Shown: positions 57,478 to 64,000 of the stretch, piece by piece
Numbering within the stretch: the stretch's first letter is position 1
Layout: each line of letters opens with the position of its first letter
Assembly: GCA_963848115.1 (NCBI GenBank)
Contig: CAWKCP010000006.1
Span: 62,001-126,000 of the forward strand
DNA: 64,000 nt
From: JAWKOK01 sp963848115
GTDB lineage: Bacteria > Chloroflexota > Anaerolineae > Caldilineales > Caldilineaceae
Reading direction: 5' to 3'
Position numbers and translations under genes: made by a program
The notes under the pieces: model-generated
Database searches by the model: none
What the model saw: the letters and a program-made list of their open reading frames with translations, nothing else
Told to the model about the DNA's origin: nothing

Positions 57478-59436
57478 CTAATTCGCTGTTGGTTCTACAC
57501 TAGCAACAATCTCCTTGGCCGAACTCCACCAAGAATAGGGAACTGCGTAGTAATTGTCAGCCTTGGGGAAGTTGGTCCAGTAGTACTCGTTGGTCGGGAT
57601 AGTGGTCGGAATGTTCATCATGTTGATCCAGGCCATATCCTTCACAAATTCCTGCATGATCGCATGACCATTTGCAAAGAATTCGTCCGAATCCTGTTCC
57701 AGTGATTTTGAATCCGCAACCAACTGATAGACGGTTTCGTTGTCCCACTGGAAGCGATTGCCGTCATTCCGTTCCTGAGAATCGGGCGCTTTGATATGGC
57801 CAGGTTCAATCTCTTGCCAGGCGCCCATCCAGCTTGGTGTGAAGATGCAGTTGGTCCACATGTACTGCACGTCAAGCAGGGCATTGGTCCGTTGAACGGC
57901 GCCATGTTCGGCGTTGTCGACCTGCCGGATGTTCACCTGGATACCCGCATCGCGCCAGCTGTCGGCAACCGCGAAGCCGGTCCGCTGCATGACTTTGTTC
58001 CAGTCGCCAGGGACGGTCAAGTTCAGAATCCACTCTTCACCATTGGGCAGCAGCCAGTTGCCATCGGCATTCTTGGTAAAGCCCTCTTCTTCCAGCAACT
58101 TGGCAGCCTGCTCGAGATCGTAGTTCCACCAGCCGATGCCAAAGTCTGTGGTGTCTTCGGGAAGTTCCGCCGCATCCACACCGCTTGCCAAGATTGTTTC
58201 AGCCAGTTCAGCACCGAAGTCGGGGTTAAACGGTTTGTAGCCATCGTCCAGGGTAAATTCTTCCAGCCACGCTTGGTTGGGATCGTAGTAGAGAGGGTGC
58301 AAAATCTGAGTATCGGCCACCGGCCACGGCGAGACAATCACTTCACCGCTCAAGGCGTTCATAGCGATTGACTCCAGGTCAAGCGACAGGGCCATCGCCC
58401 AACGCACGTTCTTCAAGTCATAGGGCGACTTCTGATTGTTGATCAACATGCCATAGATACAGGCATCATCCATGTTGTGGTACGGCAAGGTGGGCGAGAA
58501 CGTGGTAATTGCGTCGTTGCGATCCTGTGAAGCCTTGATGGTGTCGGGGCTCATGAAGGTATCGACGTCATAGTCGTTCTGGACAAAGGAGAGGGAGCGT
58601 GTCTCTTCCGGGCCATAGTCCTTGTAGAGCACATATTGGGGCATGTAGCCGTCCTGATCCAGATCAGCCCATGCTGAGCGTTCCCAATCTTCGCGCAGCT
58701 CCCACAATTGCCAGAACCCGGTCTCATCAAATTCCTTGACAGTGTAGGGCCCCAGAGTAACCGGGTAGGTATTCTTGAATTCGCAGGCATTCTCGTTCTC
58801 AAAGACGTGCTTGGGCAGCGGTACGAAAGCTGAACCCCAGGTGCGAACGCCCAGGTTCTGCTGGATGTCGTAGGCCGGGTTATTCGTCTCGAGTTCGACT
58901 GTATAGTCGTCAATCTTCTCCCAGCTACCTTCTTTTACATAGTTGACAACGCCGCCCACACGTGTCGCAATGTCCTTACACGCAAAATTGGTCTCCAGCG
59001 TATAGATCACATCGTCGGCCGTGAACTCAACACCGTCACTCCAGTAGATCCCTTCTTTGAGGTTGATTCTAAATCTGGTGTGTTCGTCGTTGAGCACTTC
59101 AGCCGGCCCGTCCGCCAGTTCCCCGTAGGATTCACCGGTCCCGGTGTCCGTCTCCCAGAGCGCTCCCCAGCCGAGTTCCCGAAATCCGCGCCAGCGTGCG
59201 TAGGCCAGCATTGGATTCATATTACTCGGATCCGAAGTCTGTCGGTCGAATGTCTGGAAGATCAGGGTCTCGTTGCGCGGGGTGCCGACGTCGGTCATTT
59301 CGCCATCGCTGGCGCGCGCTTCCTCGCCGGATGCGCCCTGTTCCTGCGGTGCGTCCGGCGGGGGCGCACATGCAGCCATTCCGATCAAGGCAAGCATTAG
59401 GATGAGCAAGGTTGTCGCTCGTAGTGCGGTTTTCAT
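57478..59436 (-). CDS. Extracellular solute-binding lipoprotein, family 5 (DppA/OppA-like)
   Basis: A 652-residue lipoprotein. The signal peptide MKTALRATTLLILMLALIGM ends in lipobox MAAC at about 20-23. A Pro/Glu-rich spacer follows, then SBP_bac_5 features: YGELADGPAEVLNDEHTRFR, INLKEGIYWSDGVEFTADDV and the DVQYMWTNCIFTPSWMG region. It is longer than typical DppA (about 535), with extra length near residues 330-480. It delivers substrate to the DppBCDF-like genes downstream. The ligand may be an oligosaccharide given the neighbours. Confidence 0.92.
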   Translation of the reverse strand: MKTALRATTLLILMLALIGMAACAPPPDAPQEQGASGEEARASDGEMTDVGTPRNETLIFQTFDRQTSDPSNMNPMLAYARWRGFRELGWGALWETDTGTGESYGELADGPAEVLNDEHTRFRINLKEGIYWSDGVEFTADDVIYTLETNFACKDIATRVGGVVNYVKEGSWEKIDDYTVELETNNPAYDIQQNLGVRTWGSAFVPLPKHVFENENACEFKNTYPVTLGPYTVKEFDETGFWQLWELREDWERSAWADLDQDGYMPQYVLYKDYGPEETRSLSFVQNDYDVDTFMSPDTIKASQDRNDAITTFSPTLPYHNMDDACIYGMLINNQKSPYDLKNVRWAMALSLDLESIAMNALSGEVIVSPWPVADTQILHPLYYDPNQAWLEEFTLDDGYKPFNPDFGAELAETILASGVDAAELPEDTTDFGIGWWNYDLEQAAKLLEEEGFTKNADGNWLLPNGEEWILNLTVPGDWNKVMQRTGFAVADSWRDAGIQVNIRQVDNAEHGAVQRTNALLDVQYMWTNCIFTPSWMGAWQEIEPGHIKAPDSQERNDGNRFQWDNETVYQLVADSKSLEQDSDEFFANGHAIMQEFVKDMAWINMMNIPTTIPTNEYYWTNFPKADNYYAVPYSWWSSAKEIVASVEPTAN

Positions 59437-59871
59437 AGTCTCTCTATTCTCCTATGTTCGGGGGAGGCAAATTTCGCTTGAACTCGACTCCAGTTGTTCA
59501 CGCTCTGAAGAAAAACGGGCTTCTGTTCCCTGCCGCAAAGTGCACTGTTTGAGGAGAATGGTTGCTATTGCTGTACAATAGCAACCGACTTGCGGCAGCA
59601 GCTCAAACCGGCAACACGCCGGACTGTGCTCCTATCTGTACAGTCATCCTTTGGGAATGCCGGGTAACTTGGCAGTGCACGGCATCCCCATCTTCTGTCT
59701 CCTCATTTTTGGTCATTTCTAGCTTCAGTTCATTGGCATTTGCCCCTTTCATGTGTCGGCATGCATTGATGTCAGGGATTAATATCTTCTCAATAGACCG
59801 TGGAGCGTGCGACGCACGCGGCTCCGAAATGTTGAGACGGCACAAGAATTGTGCCTCTGGTAAATTCTGTC
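59437..59871. other. Intergenic region with nested inverted repeats upstream of the binding-protein gene
   Basis: No gene is supported; a minus-strand ORF at 59603-59911 has no recognisable domain and spans hairpins. The notable structure is at 59530-59598 (separate entry). Two other small hairpins are present: GGAGCGTGCGACGCACG (about 59801) and GGCACAAGAATTGTGCC (about 59838). The promoter for the transporter operon should lie here. Confidence 0.5.
59530..59598. promoter_or_regulatory. Nested palindrome, candidate operator of the transporter operon
   Basis: Inner arms GGTTGCTATTG and CAATAGCAACC (59560-59586) enclose CTGTA. Outer arms CTGCCGCAA (59530-59538) and TTGCGGCAG (59590-59598) flank them. 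It lies 95-160 bp before the binding-protein ATG. It could be a repressor site or a transcriptional hairpin; no T-tract follows. Confidence 0.4.
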
Positions 59872-61353
59872 CTAAACCGCTAACGTGGTTCTCGCTATTG
59901 CTGCCTGCCACCCGCCGTACAATCGCTCGCGCTCTTGCGAAGACATCCGTGGCTCAAACCGCTCCTGTCCACGCGGCAAGACTGCAATCTCATCTTCCGA
60001 GTCCCAGACACCGACCGCCAGCCCTGCCAGATAGGCCGCGCCCAGCGCCGAGACGACCGGCGATGAGCTGCGCACCACCGGACATCCGATGATGTCGGCC
60101 TGGAACTGCATGAGCAGATCGTTCTGGCTGGGGCCGCCGTCGGCCAGCAGCATCTGCAACGCCGTGCCCGCCTCGGCCTGCATCACGTCGAAGACATCGC
60201 GAATCTGATAGGCGATGGACTCCAGCGTGGCGCGGGCCAGGTGCGCCGGCGTCGTGCCGCGGGTCAAGCCGGCCATCAGGCCTCGGGCCGAGTCTGACCA
60301 GTGGGGCGCGCCCAAGCCCACAAAAGCGGGGACGAAGTAGGCGCCGCCGTTATCTTCCACCTCAGATGCCATCTGTTCGATCTCTTCGCCGGCATCCGAC
60401 AGGTTGAGCAGTTGTCCCAGCCATTCGACCGCCGCGCCGGTGACATAGATGTTGCCCTCCAGCGCGTACGTCGGGCCGCTTTCCTGCGCCCAGGCCACCG
60501 TCGTCGCCAGCCCATTCTGCGAAGCGACCGGTGTCGCCGTCGGCGTCATCAACGAGGAACCCGTGCCGTAGGTGGCCTTGATCGACCCCGGTTGGAAGCC
60601 GGCATGGCCGAAAAGCGCTGCATGCGAATCGCCGATCATTGAGGCGATGGGGATACCTGCGGGCAGATTGCCCATGGCCACCGTTTCGCCGTAGATCGTG
60701 CTGGACGGCTTCACCTCGGGCAGCGCGGCTTCCGGGATGCCGAAGATGTCCAGCAGATCCGGGTCCCAGGTCAGGCTGCTCAGGTTGAACAACTGAGTGC
60801 GTGAGGCGTTGGTCATGTCGCAGGCGAAGACCAAACCACCGGTCAGGTTGTACAACACCCAACTGTCGACTGTGCCCAGGCAAAGCTCGCCGGCCTCCGC
60901 CCGTGTACGTCCATCTTCTGCGTGATCCAGCAGCCAGCGCATTTTGGAGGCTGAGAACATGGAGTCCAGCGTCAGACCGGTCCGCTCCTGCACCAGCGGC
61001 GCCAAACCCTGCTCGCGCAACGTCTGGCAGAGTGCCGCCCCGCGCTGGCATTGCCAGACCACGCAAGGGCCGGCCGGTCGTCCGCTCGCCCGTTCCCAGA
61101 GGATCACCGACTCACGCTGATTGGAGACGCCGATGGCGGCGATATCGGGACTGTCTTGCAGACATTCATCGATGACCGTCTGCACATTGCGCCAGATGAC
61201 CATCGGATCCTGTTCGACCCAAGCCGGCTGCGGATAGCTGACCGATTGCCCGCGCGCGGCGCTCTTGGTCACCTCGCCACCCCGATTGACGAGTACGGCT
61301 TTGGTGTTGGTGGTCCCCTGATCGATGGCTAGAATGTTGTTTGCACCGTTCAC
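59872..61353 (-). CDS. FGGY-family carbohydrate kinase (glycerol-kinase-like)
   Basis: A 493-residue ATP-dependent kinase. The phosphate-binding DQGTTNTKAVLVNRGG is at residues 11-26, FGGY signature 1 region is VQERTGLTLDSMFSASKMRW, and signature 2 region is GHAGFQPGSIKATYGTGSSL. It also has NIYVTGAAVEWLGQLL and the adenosine motif LLADGGPSQNDLLMQFQADI. Glycerol kinase is closest in style, but the family also contains apulose, xylulose and erythritol kinases. The neighbouring SDR and split transketolase argue for a pentose/branched sugar pathway (inference). No signal peptide. Confidence 0.88.
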   Translation of the reverse strand: MNGANNILAIDQGTTNTKAVLVNRGGEVTKSAARGQSVSYPQPAWVEQDPMVIWRNVQTVIDECLQDSPDIAAIGVSNQRESVILWERASGRPAGPCVVWQCQRGAALCQTLREQGLAPLVQERTGLTLDSMFSASKMRWLLDHAEDGRTRAEAGELCLGTVDSWVLYNLTGGLVFACDMTNASRTQLFNLSSLTWDPDLLDIFGIPEAALPEVKPSSTIYGETVAMGNLPAGIPIASMIGDSHAALFGHAGFQPGSIKATYGTGSSLMTPTATPVASQNGLATTVAWAQESGPTYALEGNIYVTGAAVEWLGQLLNLSDAGEEIEQMASEVEDNGGAYFVPAFVGLGAPHWSDSARGLMAGLTRGTTPAHLARATLESIAYQIRDVFDVMQAEAGTALQMLLADGGPSQNDLLMQFQADIIGCPVVRSSSPVVSALGAAYLAGLAVGVWDSEDEIAVLPRGQERFEPRMSSQERERLYGGWQAAIARTTLAV

Positions 61354-61373
61354 AATATCCTCAAATCAACTAC

Positions 61374-62162
61374 CTATGACATGAACAGACCGCCGTCGAC
61401 GTTGATGGTCTGCCCGGTGATGTACGCGGCATCCTTTGATGCCAAAAATGTGACCAACCCGGCCACATCTTCGTGCGTGCCGACGCGACTGATCGGAATG
61501 TCGTTTACCCATTCCTGCATCAATTCACCCGGTTCATAGTCGCCGAGTAGATCGCCCCAGGCCTTGTCGTTGTAGACCCACATATCGCTTTCGATGATGC
61601 CGGGACAGATTGCATTGACTGTGATGCCCTTAGGCGCCAATTCGATTGCCAGGCTCTGCGTGATGCCGACAACACCCATCTTGCTGGCGGCATAGTGGGG
61701 TGTGTAGATAAACCCACGGCGCGCCTGCCCAGAGGCAGTGTTGATCAATCGCCCGCGTCCTTGACCGACCATATGTTTGGCCGCAGCCTGACAACAGAGA
61801 AAGACCCCTTTCGTGTTGACATCCATGGTCCTATCCCACGCCGCTTCAGACAGGTTTTCCAATTCAGCGATGGTGATCACGCCCGCGTTCTGGATTGAAA
61901 CATCAACTTGGCCGAAGGTCTCGACCGCCTGATCGTAGAGGTCGACAACGGACTGCTTATCGGTCACATCGCACACGATTGCGCTGGCCTGCCCCCCAAG
62001 CGCCTTGATCTCCTCGGCGACTTCGTGGACCTTTCCCTCATTGGCGGCGACGACGAGCCTTGCGCCTTCAGCGGCAAAACGCAAGGCGATTCCGCGACCG
62101 ATTCCGCGGCTGGCGCCAGTGATAACGACTACCTGTTCCTTGAATCGAACTAACGTTTCCAT
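61374..62162 (-). CDS. Short-chain dehydrogenase/reductase (SDR)
   Basis: A 262-residue classical SDR. Cofactor loop TGASRGIGRGIALRF near residue 15, NNAG-equivalent QNAGVITIAEL near 92, catalytic Ser in INTASGQARRG near 143, and Y-x3-K in YAASKMGVVGITQSLA near 158. It closes with YITGQTINVDGGLFMS. It oxidises a sugar, polyol or 3-hydroxyacyl-type substrate with NAD(P). The kinase and transketolase genes flank it on the same strand with gaps of 20 and 36 bp. Confidence 0.92.
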   Translation of the reverse strand: METLVRFKEQVVVITGASRGIGRGIALRFAAEGARLVVAANEGKVHEVAEEIKALGGQASAIVCDVTDKQSVVDLYDQAVETFGQVDVSIQNAGVITIAELENLSEAAWDRTMDVNTKGVFLCCQAAAKHMVGQGRGRLINTASGQARRGFIYTPHYAASKMGVVGITQSLAIELAPKGITVNAICPGIIESDMWVYNDKAWGDLLGDYEPGELMQEWVNDIPISRVGTHEDVAGLVTFLASKDAAYITGQTINVDGGLFMS

Positions 62163-62198
62163 CTCAATCCTTGCCCTGTGACAACTATTGAGGCCAAT

Positions 62199-63155
62199 TC
62201 ATTGTCGCACCGGGATGGCGGCTGACAACAGTTGGAGCGTTGTCCTGACCAATCCCTCCGGTGTGATGCCGTAGTGGGCGAAGATCTCGTCCTGGCTGCC
62301 GGTGGCGGTATATTCGTCGGGAATGCCGACCCGCTTGAACGGGTTGTGCAAACCGTGCTCCATCAACAGCGAAGCGCAGGTGCTGCCCAAGCCGCCATAG
62401 ATGCTGTGCTCTTCGACAGTGATCAGCGCCGCGCTGCGCTCCGCTGCTTCCAACACGGCCTCTTCGTCCAGCGGCTTCAACGTGTGCATGCTGATCACGC
62501 CGGCCGATAAACCTTCCGCTTGCAGCAGCTCCGCCGCCGCCACCGCACGCCAGACCGTCTCGCCAGTGGCGATGAAGGTCACGTCGCTGCCGGTAGAGAG
62601 CGTGATCGCTTTTCCGATCTCAAATGTCGCATCCGGTCCGTGCAAATTGGGCATGGCCTTCTTGCCGAAGCGCAGATAGAGTGGGCGGTCGTGCTTGATA
62701 GCCGCCTTGACCACTTCCCGGGTTTCAAAATTGTCGGCCGGGGTCACGATATCGATGTTGTTGATGGCCTGCAGCGCGGCGTAGTCGTGCAACGAATGGT
62801 GTGTCGACCCCAGCGCACCGTAGGAGACGCCCGCGCTGATGCCGACCAGCTTGACCGGCCGATCCGAATAGGCCACGTCGTTCTTGATCTGCTCCAATGC
62901 ACGCGCCGTCAGGAAGCAGGCCGGTGAAACGGCAAAGACTAACTTGCCCGCAGACGCCAGCCCGGCGGAGACGCCGACCAGGTTTTGCTCAGCAATACCG
63001 ACTTCGACGATCTGCTCTGGAAGTTCTTGCCCATAAGCCACCAGCTTGCCCGACCCGCGGGAGTCGCTGGTCACGACCAACACGTCCCGGTTTTCTCGAC
63101 CCAGCTCCAGCAGCGTGGCGCTGAACACATCCTGATTGGCTTTTCCTAGCTCCAT
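62199..63155 (-). CDS. Transketolase C-terminal subunit (split type)
   Basis: A 318-residue subunit with the Pyr and C-terminal domains. The catalytic Glu region is QIVEVGIAEQNLVGVSAGLA near 50-70, followed by STHHSLHDYAALQAINNIDI, VTPADNFETREVVKAAIKHD and the C-terminal ALITVEEHSIYGGLGSTCAS. Its start overlaps the N-terminal-subunit stop by 10 bp, so translation is coupled. Split transketolases are common in many bacteria and also occur in the apulose-4-phosphate type. Confidence 0.92.
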   Translation of the reverse strand: MELGKANQDVFSATLLELGRENRDVLVVTSDSRGSGKLVAYGQELPEQIVEVGIAEQNLVGVSAGLASAGKLVFAVSPACFLTARALEQIKNDVAYSDRPVKLVGISAGVSYGALGSTHHSLHDYAALQAINNIDIVTPADNFETREVVKAAIKHDRPLYLRFGKKAMPNLHGPDATFEIGKAITLSTGSDVTFIATGETVWRAVAAAELLQAEGLSAGVISMHTLKPLDEEAVLEAAERSAALITVEEHSIYGGLGSTCASLLMEHGLHNPFKRVGIPDEYTATGSQDEIFAHYGITPEGLVRTTLQLLSAAIPVRQ

Positions 63156-63994
63156 TGCGGCGCCTCCATCAGTTGCGCTGCTGCTGCATCGAGTTCCGCC
63201 GTGGCGATCTCGTATTCTTGGGCCGTGGGCACGTGATGGTGCCAGTTCACCGCATTTTCAATGAAGCTGACACCCTTTCCCTTGACCGTATGGCACAGAA
63301 TGAGCGATGGCTTGCCCGCTGCAAAGGGCGCATGATCGAGGATGTCGACCAGCGCCGCGATGTCGTTTCCATCCACCGAGCGCACAGCAAACCCAAAGGC
63401 GACAAACTTGTCGACCAAAGGCTCCAGCCCGTTGACATCTTCTGTGGATCCCGTGATCTGCAAGCCGTTGCGGTCCACCAGGACCACGAGGTTATCCAGA
63501 TCGTAGTGGGCGGCAGTCATAGCCGCTTCCCAACTGGAGCCTTCGGCCAGCTCACCGTCGCCCAGCAACGTGAAGACCCGGTAGTTTCGTTTGTCCAGCT
63601 TGCCGGCCAGCGCCACACCCACGGCCACCGACAGACCGTGGCCCAATGCGCCGGAATTGTGTTCGATGCCAGGGATCTTGCGTGTCGGATGGCCGACAAA
63701 GTGAGAGCCGGCCTTGTTCAATGTAGACAGGTCGGATAACGGGTAGAATCCACGGTCGGCCAACACGGCATAGAGCGCCTCCACCGAGTGGCCCTTGCTC
63801 TGGATATAGCGATCTCGGTCCGGATCGGTGAAGCGTTCCGGCGAGACGTTCATGGTGTGGTTGTAGAGGACGTTCAGGATATCGATACAGGAGAGGCTGC
63901 CGCCGGTATGGCCGGCCTTTGCCTCCAGGATCATGGTCAGAATTGACTTGCGGTACTCGATAGACTTCAGTTCGAGTTCTTGGACACTGTTCAT
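63146..63994 (-). CDS. Transketolase N-terminal subunit (split type)
   Basis: A 282-residue ThDP-binding subunit starting MNSVQELELKSIEYRKSILT. It has GHTGGSLSCIDILNVLYNH near 30, the phosphate-contact GHSVEALYAVLADRGFYPLS, and ThDP motif GDGELAEGSSWEAAMTAAHY ending in LVDRNGLQITG (GDG-x~27-N) near 145-175. With the next gene it would form a complete transketolase. Upstream is outside the window. Confidence 0.92.
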   Translation of the reverse strand: MNSVQELELKSIEYRKSILTMILEAKAGHTGGSLSCIDILNVLYNHTMNVSPERFTDPDRDRYIQSKGHSVEALYAVLADRGFYPLSDLSTLNKAGSHFVGHPTRKIPGIEHNSGALGHGLSVAVGVALAGKLDKRNYRVFTLLGDGELAEGSSWEAAMTAAHYDLDNLVVLVDRNGLQITGSTEDVNGLEPLVDKFVAFGFAVRSVDGNDIAALVDILDHAPFAAGKPSLILCHTVKGKGVSFIENAVNWHHHVPTAQEYEIATAELDAAAAQLMEAPQWS

Positions 63995-64000
63995 GGTTTC

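Noticed and set aside
59603..59911. A 102-residue minus-strand ORF after the kinase gene
   Set aside because: It overlaps the kinase end, spans small hairpins, and shows no recognisable domain or ribosome site.

Overview
The window looks like a chromosomal segment of a GC-rich, non-model heterotrophic bacterium. The most likely phylum is Chloroflexota (Caldilinea/Anaerolineae-like). This is inferred from the gene mix, not from a marker gene: large sugar-utilisation islands rich in DUF5060/DUF4038, DUF1593, GH127 and GH42 proteins, ribose-type and peptide-type ABC transporters, an HTH-NB-ARC-TPR regulator, a 14-repeat WD40 protein, an ISAzo13-type transposase, and intergenic gaps crowded with palindromic repeats. 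No rRNA, tRNA or CRISPR array was recognised. Almost everything is on the minus strand.

1-12 kb: a left-edge Zn alcohol dehydrogenase (partial), a Gfo/Idh/MocA oxidoreductase with a frameshift, a HepT/MntA-type toxin-antitoxin pair whose antitoxin carries an extra Phd-like domain, a 2-oxoacid dehydrogenase E1 (alpha and beta fused) and E2, a NagD-like HAD phosphatase, a DeoR regulator with a likely operator, a plus-strand endonuclease/exonuclease/phosphatase-family gene, and a second Gfo/Idh gene carrying three frameshifts.

12-18.6 kb: an accessory patch with a HEAT-repeat remnant, a DUF433/DUF5615 toxin-antitoxin pair (toxin frameshifted), a Fic-protein remnant, a large HTH-NB-ARC-TPR STAND protein, a small membrane protein, and an ISAzo13-type transposase with a dnaX-like slippery site.

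18.7-40.1 kb (island I): a tightly packed minus-strand sugar locus. In transcription order it holds DUF2291 lipoprotein, RbsA-like ATPase, RbsC-like permease, a binding protein with two near-identical ligand domains, a FucI/AraA-like isomerase, aldo/keto reductase, nucleoside-hydrolase-like protein, second aldo/keto reductase, a 5'-truncated GH42, GH127, a deazaflavin-type nitroreductase, an epimerase, an unknown protein, a GH140-like apiosidase-family protein, a DUF1593 protein and a DUF5060/DUF4038 protein. Together these would import and break down arabinose/apiose-type plant cell-wall side chains.

40.5-59.4 kb (island II): a second, partly decayed set of paralogues of island I. It contains two DUF5060-type proteins, two DUF1593 proteins flanking a WD40 protein, an epimerase with a large in-frame deletion, a cupin, a copy of the unknown protein split by an IS, a GNAT acetyltransferase, and a frameshifted nucleoside-hydrolase paralogue joined to the tail of a nitroreductase. 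It is followed upstream by a complete Dpp/Opp-type ABC transporter (DppF, D, C, B and a lipoprotein binding protein).

59.8-64 kb: an FGGY kinase, an SDR and a split transketolase, forming a short catabolic operon that continues past the right edge.

At least seven loci carry single-base frameshifts or stops. Some may be assembly errors, but several lie in genes also marked by deletions or IS insertion, so real decay of accessory copies is likely.
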